Positions 49,801 through 63,800 of a stretch of DNA of 64,000 nucleotides are shown here, one piece after another; within the stretch, counting starts at the first letter, position 1, and every line of letters begins with the position of its first letter. This DNA is from Nemopilema nomurai (Eukaryota > Cnidaria > Scyphozoa > Rhizostomeae > Rhizostomatidae). Location of the stretch: the NCBI GenBank assembly GCA_003864495.1, contig ML133387.1:2429200-2493199 (forward strand), given 5' to 3'. The notes beneath the pieces are model-generated. The model searched no databases and was not told the origin of the DNA. It saw nothing but the letters and a program-made list of their open reading frames with translations. The translations under genes were made by a program, and so were the position numbers.

Positions 49801-51259
49801 TCTGTCTTCTCTTCATGACTATTTGTGTCGATACCGATATGGGAAACGATAAGAATATATTGAGGAGGAAATAGTTACTCTGATTTCAGATAGTCGCCCA
49901 AGTGTTTCTCCCTATCATAGGATTGCCCAATAGCTGGTCCTTTAGTGCCTCTGTCTTTGGTGTTGATAACAGATGTATAAATTGATTTTCTTGAGAATAC
50001 CTTTCAGTGATGTGATGATTTATTCTGGCCTTGAATCAAATTCTTTTGATTTAGTATTTTTGTTTGTCTACCCTTGTCCTTTGTTAAGCTTCTCGGGTAG
50101 CTTTGCTCTTGGTTATTTTACTAAGAAATCTACTGTGATAATAAGAAATGTTTTTTGTATTTATATATGTTTTTTCTCCTTCTAGACAGTAAGAAAAAAA
50201 GACGGCGGACAGAAAAGGAGAGGCCTAAGATTAAAAAGAGGTATGACGTCAATACAAACATGCCTGCTTATGTCTAATGCTCATGCTTCCAGATGATGAT
50301 CCACACTTGTTCATGTGTTGCTTTGATGATGCCCGTGTAATGTTTTTCACAGGTTAAGTAATACTTTCATGTGCATTGTTCCCAACACGATATCTGCTAA
50401 AGCAACAAGAAAGGTGTGTAAAAGCAACACACTCTATAGGTCAGTCGAATTGTACGCGTGCACACTCTGTCGAGCTGTTGGGTTTTCATGGGTTCATTTC
50501 TGGTGCACACGGCAGTTTGTCACCATTTCGATAATCGTTCGTGACATGAAGTTTCTTTCGTCAAAAGCGAATTCAAAGGCATTTTGCCTTGGAAGTCAGG
50601 TTGATTATTTTTCGGATTAAACATATTGTGCTACCTAAATTAAATGTGCAGTCATGAGTCAAACTGAAGTGGCAAATGTCGGATGTTTCAAAAATTTGGA
50701 TGAAATTATAAATTTCCTTCCACGAAAGCTTGCAATTCCATCTGTCCGATTTCCTTGGGGAAATGATTAGCTGCTATGTTTGAGATTGATGCAATGCCTT
50801 CGTAAATTAGCTTCTTCATTATCCCCATGTAAGTTTTCTCTTCCTAAAGCCTTTTCTACATCTGTGACACCTAAAACTAGGATCTTTTTATGATCGTGGC
50901 CAATTTACGTATAGCGAAAGCTGAGACATATCGATATTTGATTTGAACTCTTTCAGTTGCATGCTTTGTAGAAGTTGATAAAAAGTACTTTTGTTTTCGC
51001 CTTCTAAAGCAGTTTATACCTTTTCTTGGAGTCTTTTGAGTTCCGACTTCCTGATTCTATTGGTATGCCATATATCCACGATTGATTTGTTTATAGGTTG
51101 GATCTTTTGTTTATAGAATTGAAACTGGTGATAATTGTTTGTAAACATTTTCTTTTTAGGGAGAACCCTGAAAAGCGACGACGTGATAAGAAAAAGAAAA
51201 GCAAGGCAAAAAGTAAAAAGAGTAAGTCAAGACACAGGCATTCCTCGGATTCTATGTAG
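43829..51259 (+). CDS. SREK1IP1: SREK1-interacting protein 1 orthologue
   Basis: Exons: 43,829-43,859, 44,735-44,800, 45,183-45,344, 45,673-45,724, 47,139-47,227, 50,186-50,240 and 51,160-51,259 (stop TAG). They total 555 nt and encode 184 residues, against about 155 in human. Donors are GTAGGT, GTAAGT, GTAAGA, GTGAGG, GTATTC and GTATGA; all phases match. Residues 27-40 are a CCHC zinc knuckle (C27, C30, H35, C40; IGCRKCGYTGHLSFEC). It is followed by NPEQEVIVDVGSTSSETSDD, the family's conserved acidic serine stretch. The tail (about residues 85-184) is Lys/Arg/Ser-rich and ends in SRHRHSSDSM. Family members are nuclear and interact with the splicing regulator SREK1, so a role in splicing is inferred from orthology. 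The first exon is the least certain part: it was chosen because its single leftover G plus the GC of exon 2 completes a glycine codon, and because it has A at -3. Introns 4 and 5 (1.4 and 3.0 kb) hold no supportable gene. Confidence 0.88.
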
Positions 51260-54117
51260 GCCCGGAAGACTTTGAGCGAGAGAAATTCGATTTTACTGAC
51301 CAGAAAGGCTGGTTTGGGAAGATTTGACTTTGAGCTGGGTCACGTGTGACGTGAAAAGACAGTGATGCATTCATGCAAAAGTTCTCTTGAGAATGATAGA
51401 AGAAATTCGCCGAAAGGGCAAGTGTAATGCAAAAATGCAACATTGATAAAGTTATTCCAGTAATAGCGTTATTCCACATAATCATTGCAACGTCATGATG
51501 GCTACGTTTTTCAATCATTTGTAAAAGTCTTTTAGCGATATTCTTGAACTATTTAGCAGAATCGCCCCCCCCCCCTTATTATTGGGAACAGTATTACTTT
51601 ACAATATTTTTGAGAGCGGGATGTTATTTTATATTGCGATGGCTATTATCGCCCAACCGTCATTGCTCCTGGGAGGGAGAGGGTATGCTGTGTTGGTTTA
51701 CCAGAAATTATTAAGTATCCTTGAATTTTTTTGGAGATTTATTGGTTTTTAAGGGTTCCTAGTAGGGTTGGTTGAATTCGTTGTGCTAAAAGATTTCTTT
51801 GGAATTTCATCTTCTTTAACATTAAAGAAATATATATAAACAATTCAAATGGCTCTAGAGTTTGAAGAAAAGTAAATCCCAAAAATAGTATTTCCTACAA
51901 TCAGGATGTTTATGTTTCATCTCTGTTCTTTCCCACTTTTTGGAACAAATCTCAGACTCTTCTAAAGAAGCTGACAGAAGTTTCGAATGCTTGTATCAAG
52001 AGCACGAAATCGTTACAAGTGAAACTGGATTTGCTTCGATCGACCAACTTTGATTAACAATTTGAGAATATTTTGAGAAGACTTTGAGATACCGTATTAT
52101 ATGGTCTGTATGGATAAAGCAGTTTGGCTCTAACATTGTTGGGTTTTAGCTAATCCTAGGTAATGCTTGTGAGCAAATTCAACATAATTGCAACTTAACA
52201 TGTGTGAAATATTAGTTTCAATTTATCTTTTTCAAGTTAATAACAATCTATTCCCTCCGTTGGAAGTTGAAGTTCCTTTAAAAAACCCTCCATGTCGCAG
52301 TTTCACTAGGCCTGTTATGTAGCTGGACCGAATTCTTTCGGAAGTTTACAAATAACTGCTTTCATTTAAAGTAGCGGAATTATAGATGTGTAATGTCCAA
52401 CGCAAAGTCGAATTAAGTTATCATTTGGCTTTCTAGACGTTTTTGTTGATGTAAAGAAGTCCCTTCGATCCCACGGAAGCCTTTCGGTATTACAACCTGT
52501 GGCAAATTTCACCCCTTAGAATCCACCTTGTTCTTCGTGTTATGCATAAAGATACAGTGTTTAGTTTTCTTAACAAATGTAATTTACCTGCTGTTTTGCA
52601 GACTTGCATCTTTTCTTGCTATCTTGTGAAGTTTTTAAGGTTTTTTCTTATATTCCTCCAATGCTTTTGTCGTCATGTACATCTGCGAAGTTCTGCGCTA
52701 GCAAAATAGTCCTTGTTCAAATTATCATGCTGATCCATCAATATTTCTAAACGCTTTGGGACTTGAGTATGATAAACACTGAACCTCTATTATAATCACA
52801 TTTCAAAGGAGTTGCAATATTTCCAAGGGTCATAAGAAAACGTTTATGGTCATAGGATTTTTGCTCATTATTCTAAAAGTGGCCGACTGCCCCAGAAGAT
52901 TTCCCCCCATAATAAAATGTCTGATGGGCGTTGAATTTTCCTAAAGAAAAACTTCTTTATTTAGAGGCACCTCCCTTCTATAAAACGGACAATAGGACGT
53001 ATTGTTTATTGTTTTGTGGATCAGAACTGAAGAATAGAGAGGTTAAGGGGCTTTTCCTTAAGGGAAAATTGCCTAGGGAAATAAGGGTGCTACCGGTTCT
53101 AGAAAAGCAAACGACAAACTTTTACTGATTATAGGTGACTAGTACAAAAATTTTTCGTTGTCACAAACACTGCCCATTTTTTCCCTTTAGACAAAGCTTT
53201 TGTTCCCAGAATTCTCATGTATACGTTTATTGTAAAGGACACAACCGCCGGTTTTTGATACCATGTGACCGATTCATGTTTACCAGATCTTTTAAGCTGC
53301 ATTTTGCTAGCATTTTATACGGTTTAATCATCTCATTGTTATTAAAGCAATGGAAACTCAAAGGCTGTTGCAGCAATTGTTTCAACTCTAAAAAGTAAAA
53401 GGTTCAATGTGTGAATGGATGAAATGAACAGAAGGTTGTAAGAATCGTAAGACCCGTTTGCTTCTCGTTATTGTTTTGGTAATGGAGAACATTTTCAAGC
53501 TCCCAGCTTTTTCTTGCGTCAGCCATTTCACTCATTTTGTTCAGGTTGTTATGTAATGTTTCACTAACTTTTTTGCAATGATGATACTCTGTGCCAGATT
53601 TCTCTGAGTTTTACCACAAAATTCAAATACAACTGTCATTTATTTCTGTCTAGCTCTATGTTTGCAGTATATCAGCTGAACAGATTGGACAAGTTGTGCC
53701 TGTCAAAATTACTCGGAGCACATTCAACAGTTTTTGCTCATTTTCATTTCACACATACATGCAGATATTGGCTAATCTAAGACCTCCTATTTATTTCTAA
53801 ATTACAAATGTCTGTTAGTAGAAATCAAAACATTGTTTGAATGAATAGAGGAAACAGTCTGTGATTGCACAAAGTTCAGTGGGTGCTTGTAAGCAAATTT
53901 CCAAACATTACGTATGGTCTCCCCCTCTTAGAAGTGAAGACAGACATAGCCTGAGGACATATAAGTGAAGGTAAAAATAAGTTGTTCTTCTCAAGTATAT
54001 ATATGTGAATTAAGGAGACCAATCAGTGTAGTGTCATGCAGCCTCTTTGAGACCTTACTTATTAAAGTTCATAAGTTATTTTTAAAGCACATTATACCTT
54101 GTGCCATTCACTTTAAA
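51260..54117. other. 3' flanks of convergent genes
   Basis: SREK1IP1 (plus) and the GPCR gene (minus) both end here. An AATAAA is present at 52,911-52,916 on the plus strand, far from the SREK1IP1 stop, and a TTTATT (AATAAA on the minus strand) is at 53,790-53,795, about 320 bp beyond the GPCR stop. Poly(A) use is not shown by the sequence. A C-run lies at about 51,565-51,576. No other gene was recognised. Confidence 0.4.
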
Positions 54118-55089
54118 TTAGACTTCTCCTTTCTCAAAGGCTAGATTATCCTTAATAGAGCTCTGTTGTTTCGCGTCACTCATTTCCATCGTGTCCAATT
54201 TCTTTTTTTTGCTTGTCAAGGCTCTCCTTGTTATTCGCCTTTCCATCATTGTTTTGAAGAAGTAGATACACGGGTTGATCATTGAGTTTGACAACAGAAG
54301 AAGGTTTTCCACCGCCGCGAACTCGCCTTTGTACATTCGGATCGAAAACGGAATTGTGCAGAAAAGAAATGTAATAACAACGAAGACACAGACGGTCAAA
54401 CTCGATCTTTCCATCTTCCAACTCGTTGCAAGACTTTTGCGAGAGGCCTTTATAGTGTCTCTGTTAAAGCTCTTTAGCCGCGATCGCCTCTTCAAGACAT
54501 AAGCTGCTATGCAGGTATAAAGAATAAGGACAATTGCTGACTGGATTGTCAACAAGCCCCCATACGCAATGCCAAGATTAACCGACGCGAAGGAAATTAT
54601 TTCTCCGCCTTGATTATTGACCTTCTGGTCTACTGCTATTGCAGTAGCGCAAACAGCTATGGAGATGATCCAAATCAAGGCGATGGTAAAGTTTACTCTT
54701 CGGCGCTTCAAGTGAAACATACGGTGCTTCAGTGGCAGTTTGATGGCGAACACGCGTTCCACCCCAATGAGTATGATGAAATTCGCCGACATTATCACTG
54801 CAACCATGAAATGAAAGTTAAGAGTAATAACAATTTCTTTCATAACGACAGCCTTTTGTACATACATGTATGTATCCGTTATAATTATCGCGAGGTTAAA
54901 GAATCCTGTCAAAATATCAGACATTGACAAATTGCAGAGAATCAGTTCAAAATCCGTAACCTTCTGCCACTTACTGCGCAATAGATGAATTTCAAGCGTG
55001 TTCAAGAATATGGCGGCTGCAGTAATGGTGTATGCAAACACGAAATAAGACACGGTCGGTGCATCCACTCGAATCGACGCCTCGCCCAT
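54118..55089 (-). CDS. rhodopsin-like (class A) G protein-coupled receptor, intronless
   Basis: A single exon encodes 323 residues, a typical length for class A receptors. Seven hydrophobic spans are visible, at about 13-37, 47-71, 90-115, 131-153, 172-198, 230-250 and 258-280. Diagnostic features are N30 in TM1, the LCNLSMSD motif with D58 in TM2, E111-R112-V113 at the end of TM3 in place of DRY, IW in TM4, FLFCTIPFS in TM6 and NPCIY (272-276) in TM7. The tail after TM7 is short and basic, then Ser-rich. The usual extracellular disulphide pair is missing: there is no Cys at the top of TM3 or in the second extracellular loop. It would act at the plasma membrane through G proteins. The ligand cannot be told from the sequence. 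Intronless divergent receptors of this kind are common in anthozoan genomes. Confidence 0.9.
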   Translation of the reverse strand: MGEASIRVDAPTVSYFVFAYTITAAAIFLNTLEIHLLRSKWQKVTDFELILCNLSMSDILTGFFNLAIIITDTYMYVQKAVVMKEIVITLNFHFMVAVIMSANFIILIGVERVFAIKLPLKHRMFHLKRRRVNFTIALIWIISIAVCATAIAVDQKVNNQGGEIISFASVNLGIAYGGLLTIQSAIVLILYTCIAAYVLKRRSRLKSFNRDTIKASRKSLATSWKMERSSLTVCVFVVITFLFCTIPFSIRMYKGEFAAVENLLLLSNSMINPCIYFFKTMMERRITRRALTSKKKKLDTMEMSDAKQQSSIKDNLAFEKGEV

Positions 55090-57808
55090 GGTTCCTTCAC
55101 GAACAAGGCATCAAGCTTTCTGGAGTTCGCTTGTTGGAAGCGAAGTTGCTGTATTCCGTGCTTACAGTGACTCACTCTCGAAGTGAATTTTCTAAATGGA
55201 GCATTTGAAAGGGCTGCTTCCCGCTTCTTTGTTTGCAATTTGCGTGTTTAAGGTTTCAATGCTAATTTATTTGCTTAAAACGTACATTGTGAAGGGTATT
55301 GTCAGTGGGCTTTTACTAACAGAGGAACTTCCCTTTGCTTCTTGGCAGTATTTGCATCCAATGAAAACTTCGAGCCAGTGTCCTTAAAAATTACATGTTA
55401 GCGATGTCTTCATTCGTTAAGCATTTGCATTTGAAGCATTTGCTTTCATAACAGCGCACTTGGGCAAACTGGTGAGCATGATATCTCTTCGTGCTCCCGG
55501 TCTATTTCTTTGACTTCTCCACAAAATTGTAAGGCCTGATTAGATTGATTGTTTGTGAATTTAATTTCGATTTATAAACTAATTATATTTCTTTACAAGT
55601 TGGTGGAGTGTTTTGGCCCAAAAGACGATTTTTAGCACTTCTGCAGAAATAAGGGGAGAAATAAATCTTTATCCACTAATGAAAATTAGAAGGACGATTA
55701 TAAGAGTGAAATTTAAGGGCAACAAGTATAGTTACCCATATGCAGAAATGCCTCCAACGCATATTTAGAAACTCTGTGTCTCATCCTTTACTTTATTTAG
55801 TTTCGTTTTGTCCTTGAAAGTGATCTGTATGAACTTTAGAGAATAAGGTGAATACGGATTTACAGCTCTCCTGACACTTTAAATATTATTATATGATATT
55901 TGTGCTGTGAGGTAGAAAGCTCTCGATTCAGACTCTGCAATAGGCAAATGCAAGATTTTGAAGGTGGCACAGCCGTCTTTGTCCGTCTCCTTTTCATTTT
56001 TATAATCTATTTTGTACATGGAGAGAGCTAAGCTTTCAATCTATTCGTCTCCAGCTTCTTGTAAAATCAATTGTAAGGCTTTTGTTCAAAAGAAAATGAC
56101 CTCGTAAGGCTAGTACGTGTTGTCACACGAAAGCTGACATGGTGACTCGAGTCATATCATACTGTATCAGGCGCCTTTTATCCAGCAACTCAACATCATC
56201 ATTATCCCTTTTCCTTGCATATAATTCCATGTGATGTCAGAAAGACCTATTGTACCCTGAAGGACCTTAAAGATACTATTCGCCTTAGCGCCGTGCCTAT
56301 AGACACAACGAAATTTACACTATATACGGTTCAAAAGAGAAAGCCCTTTTTAGCAAGATTAGAGCTGATTCGAAACACATGCCGCTTTAGGCGCATCATA
56401 AATGCTTCACGTCTTGCAGTTCTAACAGAAGTTGAACGTGAAGCTGCCAATGTCAACATCAACTTTACATACGACAACAGCTTTGCCTTTTCTTGAAAGG
56501 ATTGCCAAGAAAACCCGTTTTGAAGGCAGATTTTGATGACTTTCAAAGTCAGTCTGGTCCAAAGCCTATTCGTATGCTGCCATTTCCTGCACCCCTTTTA
56601 ACAGAGTCTTGCACGTAAATGCCGCAGCTGTGTGTACTGCATCTACACCAAAGGCTTTAGACTTTAGCAAGGGGAAAAACATTTCATCCTCAACATAATA
56701 TATTGGTCTCAACTAGTTTGCCGAAGCTTGTAGTTAATGTCAAGGTCTCCTTCTAATTGGCTTAAGGTTGTTGACGAGCAGAATTCTCTTTATTTGGTTG
56801 GACTTTTCTAGTTTTTAAACTCTAAAACTATAACAAAAAGAAATTGATTCGTGGGTAAGGCTAAAGGCAATATTTTTGCCTAAGTCTCTCATTGGGGCTA
56901 GCTTTTATCTAATTTAAAAGTAAATCAAATAATCTAATTCTTAAAAGGCATTTTCAACTCCCTATAGAAGTCTTAACACTCGATGTTACACTCCCCTTAC
57001 GAATTGCACAGGTTTCCACGAACCGTGATGTATTCTATTACGTCGATACTCTCGTAACTGCGAAGTAGTCATTGATAGAATTTGTCAAAATTTGACAACC
57101 ATTTTGATTCAACATGTGCCATGCTTTTTTAAGGGAAGTGTACATATTAATTCACAGTACTTCATCATTGCAATGCTTTAAACATTTTCTGCAACTTTCA
57201 AGATGCCCCTAGAACGTGCCCCTGAAAATCCACTAATTCATAGCTTTAGATGCTGCAGGGCCTTCTCTAGACTCTCCATAAATTGTTATCTCACCAGCGA
57301 CAAAAAGTAACATTTATGTAACAAAACTACATTTCGTAATTAAAAATATATTACTGCGGCCGTTGAGATAACTTTCTAAATTTGCAAAGCTGGAATTGGT
57401 ATAGAATGACTCCTGTAAGATACAACAAGAAATATCTACCCTGCTGTTTAATTTTCTATGCACTGAAACGATTCCAGAGAGCACGGAATCTTTAAATTTA
57501 TGCTAACCAGTTTACTAGCTGGCGTTTCTAGCTTAGAAGCTTTATGTTTTTTCTGTTGTGGTAATTTTTCTTAGGAACACTCCAAAACAGATGCAGAAGA
57601 GCCGAACTCCGTGAACTGAAAGGCATTTCTCATTGAATTTCGATAAGTCAAATATATAAATCTTCATTTTGTCATTGTCAAAAATCATTTCATTCAATAA
57701 TAAAATATCATAAATTGTTTTTTCGATTCATATATTATTTGAAGGATTTGCCCTTCATCGGTTACTATAGAGTTATAACAGCCAGACTATGAAGGAGTCT
57801 GGAACCCA
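55090..57808. other. divergent intergenic region between GPCR and SSX2IP
   Basis: This region contains the 5' flanks of both genes. No coding exon is supported. A 93-codon plus-strand frame at 56,215-56,496 overlaps a 71-codon minus-strand frame and resembles nothing I know. Untranslated first exons of SSX2IP could lie here. Confidence 0.4.
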
Positions 57809-60800
57809 ATGTTTCTTGACGGGCGCACTGGCGCACAAGTTTGCTTTTTGCAAACGGAGAAATTGTCGGACACAGCTACGTTGCTTGCCATCCCGATCTC
57901 CGTTTTATCGTCTAGTGGCTTCGGAGGAATAAGAATTTGCGCAATGAATAGGAACGAGTTCAATAATAACGATATAGGCACCGACTGGGACCTAACAGCG
58001 TTTGTTTCAGCACAGAAGTCAAACAATTCTAGGCCAAGTTTGTTTACAGGGGAGAAAGAGGATGTGCATGCACTCAATGGCATGGATATTTTTAACACCC
58101 CGCCACATCTAGGAGAGCAAGATGAGAAGTTTTGTACAAGGAATAATGTTGATAGCAGGCTACGATTTTTGAACCAGGTAATTATGATTAGATCGTATAT
58201 TGCTGTTTTCGTGAACCAGGTACCCTAACCCCGATAAAGGGAGACCGATGCCTTTTGTGCAAATCAATAGTGGCTCGATTTCAATGCCACGGGTTGAAGT
58301 TGGCACGACAGGTTCTCGTAGTTACATGCTTTTTCGTATGACATTTCATTTTAAAAAAATCAGCTCTCGTTTTTGTTTGCCGTCCTCAAAGTATTGAATA
58401 AGAATATTTTCTTTGGATACTTTGAAGTGGGTGAACAGGAAAAAGTAAACATTACCGCTTGTTAGTGGTTAGCCACTAAGACTCATTTTCTTTTCGTGGT
58501 AATTTCGATTTTTTGCTTTGATGATTGTATTTGCTTCTCTTGTGATCTGATATTATTTTTGTTTTACTAGCTTCTAAACTTTTATGTTTTCAGTCAGGTA
58601 GAAACCCTCTTGGTTGACACGGAACTGCTAATCAGATAAACCTTCTTTAAACAACTCTAGAAGAAGACCGCAGTTTTATCGAATGGTGTTTTTAGGAAAA
58701 TTTTTGCAAGAGGTTATTTTACTGTATGCATGTGGTTTATTAACTGAATGATTCTTCTGAAAATGTTGCAGTGGCATTGAATAATTCATGGATTTAAACA
58801 TTGTAAATCCATCAGGAAATGAATATTTCATGCTAAATACCCACATATATGAAGTATAAAACCGCTTTACTGCAATTCGACTTTATCTTAATATCTGTGA
58901 AATTTGGGCTTTGCAGCAGATCACATTTGTTTTTGAAATACAGAGAACCGGCCAAGCAATCCCTAGAATTGGACCATTCTGATATAGCAGTAGACATGCC
59001 TTGTAATAATTTGAATCATATATGTAATTTAACATCAAGCTAAATTTCAAATGTGGTCCTATTTTGTTATAATAATTTTTGTTTATCATAAGGCATCAAC
59101 AAGTTTTTCTGGTTCTCAATTTATTACAGCTCTTTTAGTGTGTGTGAAATTGAAAGTATATTGACATCTATCATGTGACAGAGACCCTGGCCTATTCAAT
59201 ACTTAAGGCCTCTAATAAACTACCAGTCTGTCCTGGTAAAATGATCTAATGCTCAGAAATTGAAAATCAGCTCTAATTTTGCATACATTCTAATTGTAAC
59301 AGACAGATTTTATTTAGAGAGAGAGTGAGGGCAGCTAGAGAGGTTTACACAATTTTAGTTGCTTTCCTGGTATGGAATGTGTGAAAAATGTCAAGTTTAA
59401 TTTGTGGAATAGTCTCTGTTGACCCTTTTCTCACATTGAAGGTGATTATAATTTTTCTTTTGTACTCTAATGAGGAACAATATGTGCATTCAGCCAGGTA
59501 TAACTTGCTCACTGAAGTTTTTTGGCCCATTCTATTTCTTTAGGCTGCTAATCGATGGTTTCAAAAACAAGGCAGGAGTTTGCATAACTCTTAGCATGAT
59601 TGATTGAAATTGAAAAAGTTTTTGGGGATTATCCTACAAAGTGAGGGTTTTGGGGTTATTCAAGCAAAGCCTGTTTGCATTGACTGGTTATAAATGGCAT
59701 GGATAATTTGATTTGTATTTTGTAAAGTAGACAGAAAGATAGCCATCACTATTCAATGGCCCTTTTCAGAATTTCTGTCTGATAAGTTAAAAGCCCTTGG
59801 AAGGAAAGGCTATGTCCTCTTAACTTACCTGTCATCATCATGTCTACCCAAAACATTCCTGGAAAGCTAATATAGGGCTGCCTGAAGCTTTGCAGAAATT
59901 GAGTGAATGCTCTTTTATCCTTCCATTCTATTTAGTAAATTGTACCTCTTAAAGCAGACAGAAAATCAGTAACAACCTTAGGCATAGATGCATTCAACCC
60001 ACAATCGGACTTTTTTTTAGAATTTTTCATATCTTTTGCTTAATAATTAGTTATTGTTATCATACATGTGCCTCCTCTATTAACACCAAGAAGTTTTGTT
60101 GTTGAAAACTCAGTATGCATTTTGATTGTAACAAGCTGTAGGAGAGTGTTTTGGTTGTTGCTTAGAAACAAAGTCCTTCCAAACAAAGAAGCATCTGTTT
60201 AAACAGTTGAAATGAAAAGTGTGTTATATCTCAACACCTCTTTCAAATCATGTCAATTTTTCCTTCTTGTCAACTGGTTTCTCACACAGAAGGCACTTTT
60301 ATTGGCACGGCTACCCAACAATGATTTGAAAACATTTGTTTTGGTCAAATATGCCAAATGGTTGCTCAAAAAGTCCTTAAGAATTATCAAAATGCAGTTT
60401 GGCCTTACATATATACATAATTTTAAAGTGCAAGATCATGACGTTATAACCAGATGTTTTTAATGCAACAAAATTTACTGTGAGAAACAGAATGCAGCAA
60501 AATTAGCTAGAATGCGATTTGACCAAATAGGAGGCTACATATTTTTTTCATTAACGATTTTGCATTAACGATTTTGCTTTTCGTGCACAATCAAGGAGGT
60601 CGGTATAATTTACTGAGTTTCCTAAAGTAATCAATTGCTAAGAGCATTGGTTCTTAGATAAAAGAATGCCATAGAATCTATCATTGATAACCCTTCTTCG
60701 ATAAAGCTACCAGCATCATAAACTCTTTGCTGGCTTGAAAACGTTATTTCGGAAGGTTTTTGTTATTGTTATCGACCTATCTTTTTATCATATAAAAAGA

Positions 60801-63800
60801 TAAATGTTAGTCCCATATTCGATATCGAACGCTGGTGAATAGGCACATCTTCCTGGGCCACGACTTTTATAGTAGAACAGGACGCTAATAACATGTACAT
60901 TTTATAGTTGTTGTTACGTTTATATTAGTCAGTCAATCACTAATGTCACCGCCGCTGGTTTCTATCTCCCACTCACTCCGTGACTTGCTCGATAGCTATA
61001 AGACGTATGCAACCCTATAACACTTTTTGTGGTAGGCCGGCCAGTCCCTTTCCACGCCCCGCATTTATACCCCTAGTTTGTTTCAACCAGGTACTCATTT
61101 CAGCTGAATGAACTAGGGGCCGTCCGAGAACCGGGGATGAACTAGGGTACGCTGGCATAGTAGTGTAGCGTATTGTACTGAAGTCGTATGATGAAATTAT
61201 TCTTTCATTGTTTTTAAGGAGTTCATGGCGCTGGGTTTTCAAACCCTCTTTCCGAAGGCAGTTATTGCAGGCAGAGAAGCAGATGCGCGGTTTGATCTGC
61301 CTCGTCTCATCAATGTGACATACGATCTGTTGAAATCTCAGAAGCAGCAGATGAAGGCTAGGGATGACCTTGAGGCGAAGTAAGTCCATGGTTCTAATGC
61401 CATAGTAAATACTGTTGCAGGCCAGAATTGCCCACTGCTAACAACTGTGTGTGTGATAAGTCACTTAAAAGCAATGTTTAGTGTATGGATTTCCGAAAAC
61501 AGCACTCAATGTTGGTTGGTTTAAGGTCGGTACTATTCAAATGGAGAAGGATTTAGATCCATTTCTTACGGTATACAAGCGAGCTTGATGCTTAACGTTC
61601 ACTCGATTGTTCAGTGAATGTCATTTAGACTTGTTGGCAATGATATGCAAAGCATAGTTGATTTTCCCACTTAAGTCTTTGTTGGGGGTTTCGTTTAGTG
61701 AGACATTTTATCCATTCTGCCGTTGTTGAACTGTTTGTCAACAGTATTTGTCAATATGGAAAGTCAAGGTAGCATTTATTGAAAGTAAATGTGGAGCAGA
61801 TTGTTGCATATATTTTGATTTTTATCTGTGCAGACAGATCCGTTCAGAAGTGGACAATGATGCTTTGTTGCAGTCTCAAAGCCGATTAAAGGTATCAATG
61901 TTTAAAAATTCAATGATCGCCCTGCTGGCTCCTGAATATTTTTATCTCTTGTTTATCCACTTGTCTTTTTACTTGCTTTGTTCTCTATCTCAGTGAATTC
62001 TTTATTTGTTATCTTTGAAACGCTAGATCCACGTGTGGGAGCCCAAGAGATATTTTTGTCGTGCAGGGATCTGTAGAATATCTATTGAGCCGTAGATATT
62101 AATTGCTGCTCCAAAATATTTGCTATTTTATGGGGAGGGTACAAATACTGTTAAGAGTGACGTCCTCGCATAATAATATGTTGACGTGCCTGGTTTTGGA
62201 TTGAGTTTTGCATCCTGGATCATGATTCAAGATTTTGCAGTGGACAACCAAAAGGATGGGTCCTGTTTTTTTACTCTCCAACGGCGATGATTTCTATGGA
62301 AGAGCAAAATTTTAGAAATTTTACTTCCGTCTTCTTTCTAAACGTCGATAACTTGTTCTACACGAAACTTGGAGATTCTCTTTCACGATTTTATCTCTAC
62401 TTTACTTACACCTGTGATGCTAGGAAGAACTTGAGGCAGCCAAACGTGAAATATGCGTAAACCAAATGAGAGAGAAGAGGCTATCAGAGCAGTTTAAGCT
62501 GTTGCAGCAAGAAAGGAAACTGGAGAGGGAGGAGGTACGTAAGTTTATTGTCGAGTCTACTCCTCTGTTGGAGCATCGCCTCGATTGGATCCACGTGATT
62601 AGTATACCAGGCCATCCAGAATCGGCTTCATCGTTGACCTGCGCCAGGTTGTCTCAGCGTTTTGGTTTATCATTAGAAAAGGAATGTACGTGTCTGTACT
62701 TTGTTTGAACAAGAAAAAGAAGTGATTGAACAACTTTGTCCATGTTATTTGACCTTGCTTTGAAAGTTAGCCTGTACTACGTAAGACAAATCTTAACTTT
62801 GCTCAATTTGTATTGTTGTTAGAACCTTTTGTCATTGATTCAGTGGTTGTTTGACTGCCATTTACGCAGAATCAAGTCCAATTGTTTTTGTAAAACGCAT
62901 TAAAATGGGCCGTTCTGTGTTCTATGGAAATCATAATTGGAACTCTCCTAGCAGACTTCAGGCGCTTTGGCAATCAATCGTTGTCGTTCGTGATTGGCAG
63001 TGCTGTGTAGTCACCGTGCGTCGCATGCTGGGTTTGGTTTCGCAATTGCTTTTCGGGGCAATACGCAGCTCAGTTTGCAGCCAGTTGATAAGCGTTTTGC
63101 ACTCTTAGTTCAACAACATAGCAATCTGATAAAATTATATTGAGCTCTAATCAAAAATGGTGATACAAGTTAGACGATCAGCATATTTGTCTGCCTTCTT
63201 GATTTGAGATCTAGAGATCAATTATCTCTCTGCTTCAAAGACTTCAATGATATTCTTTTTCTCCATACTTGCATAACCTTTAGCGTGCATGATTCTCTTC
63301 TAAAAGCTCTGCACTATATCATTAACTGTACGGAACAACAAGAAGTTGACGCCTTGAATTAGAGGTTATTTTGCTAAATTTGATTGTTTTCCCGATTTGT
63401 TCTCTGTGTCAGATGAAGAAGATGCGGAGTGATATGCAGCACAAGCACAAGCAGTTTGTCCACGAATCGAAGCGAAGAGAGAAAGAGATGCACAAACTAA
63501 AGGAAAGGCTTCACCAGGTAGATCATCGTGGTCTAGAATTTCAACTTTGTAAATATCGTCTCCATTAATTCTCTAATAACTTGCCCATAGTAACTAACTA
63601 CTTCTGTTGCTAAAGGTTGTATGCCTGTTGTTTCTATTTTTGATTGCTGATTGTTCATTCATTGTTGATTTAAGCTAAATTTTATTCAGTTTTTATTGTT
63701 AAAAGTTTTTATTCTTATCAAATTTGCTCCATCTGATAAATAGTCACGCCATTTGAAATTTTTGTTTAGTTGAAGTGAATTTTATTCGTGGTGATATATT

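Noticed and set aside
56215..56496. 93-codon plus-strand frame upstream of SSX2IP
   Set aside because: No similarity, no splice sites joining it to SSX2IP, and an overlapping frame on the opposite strand.
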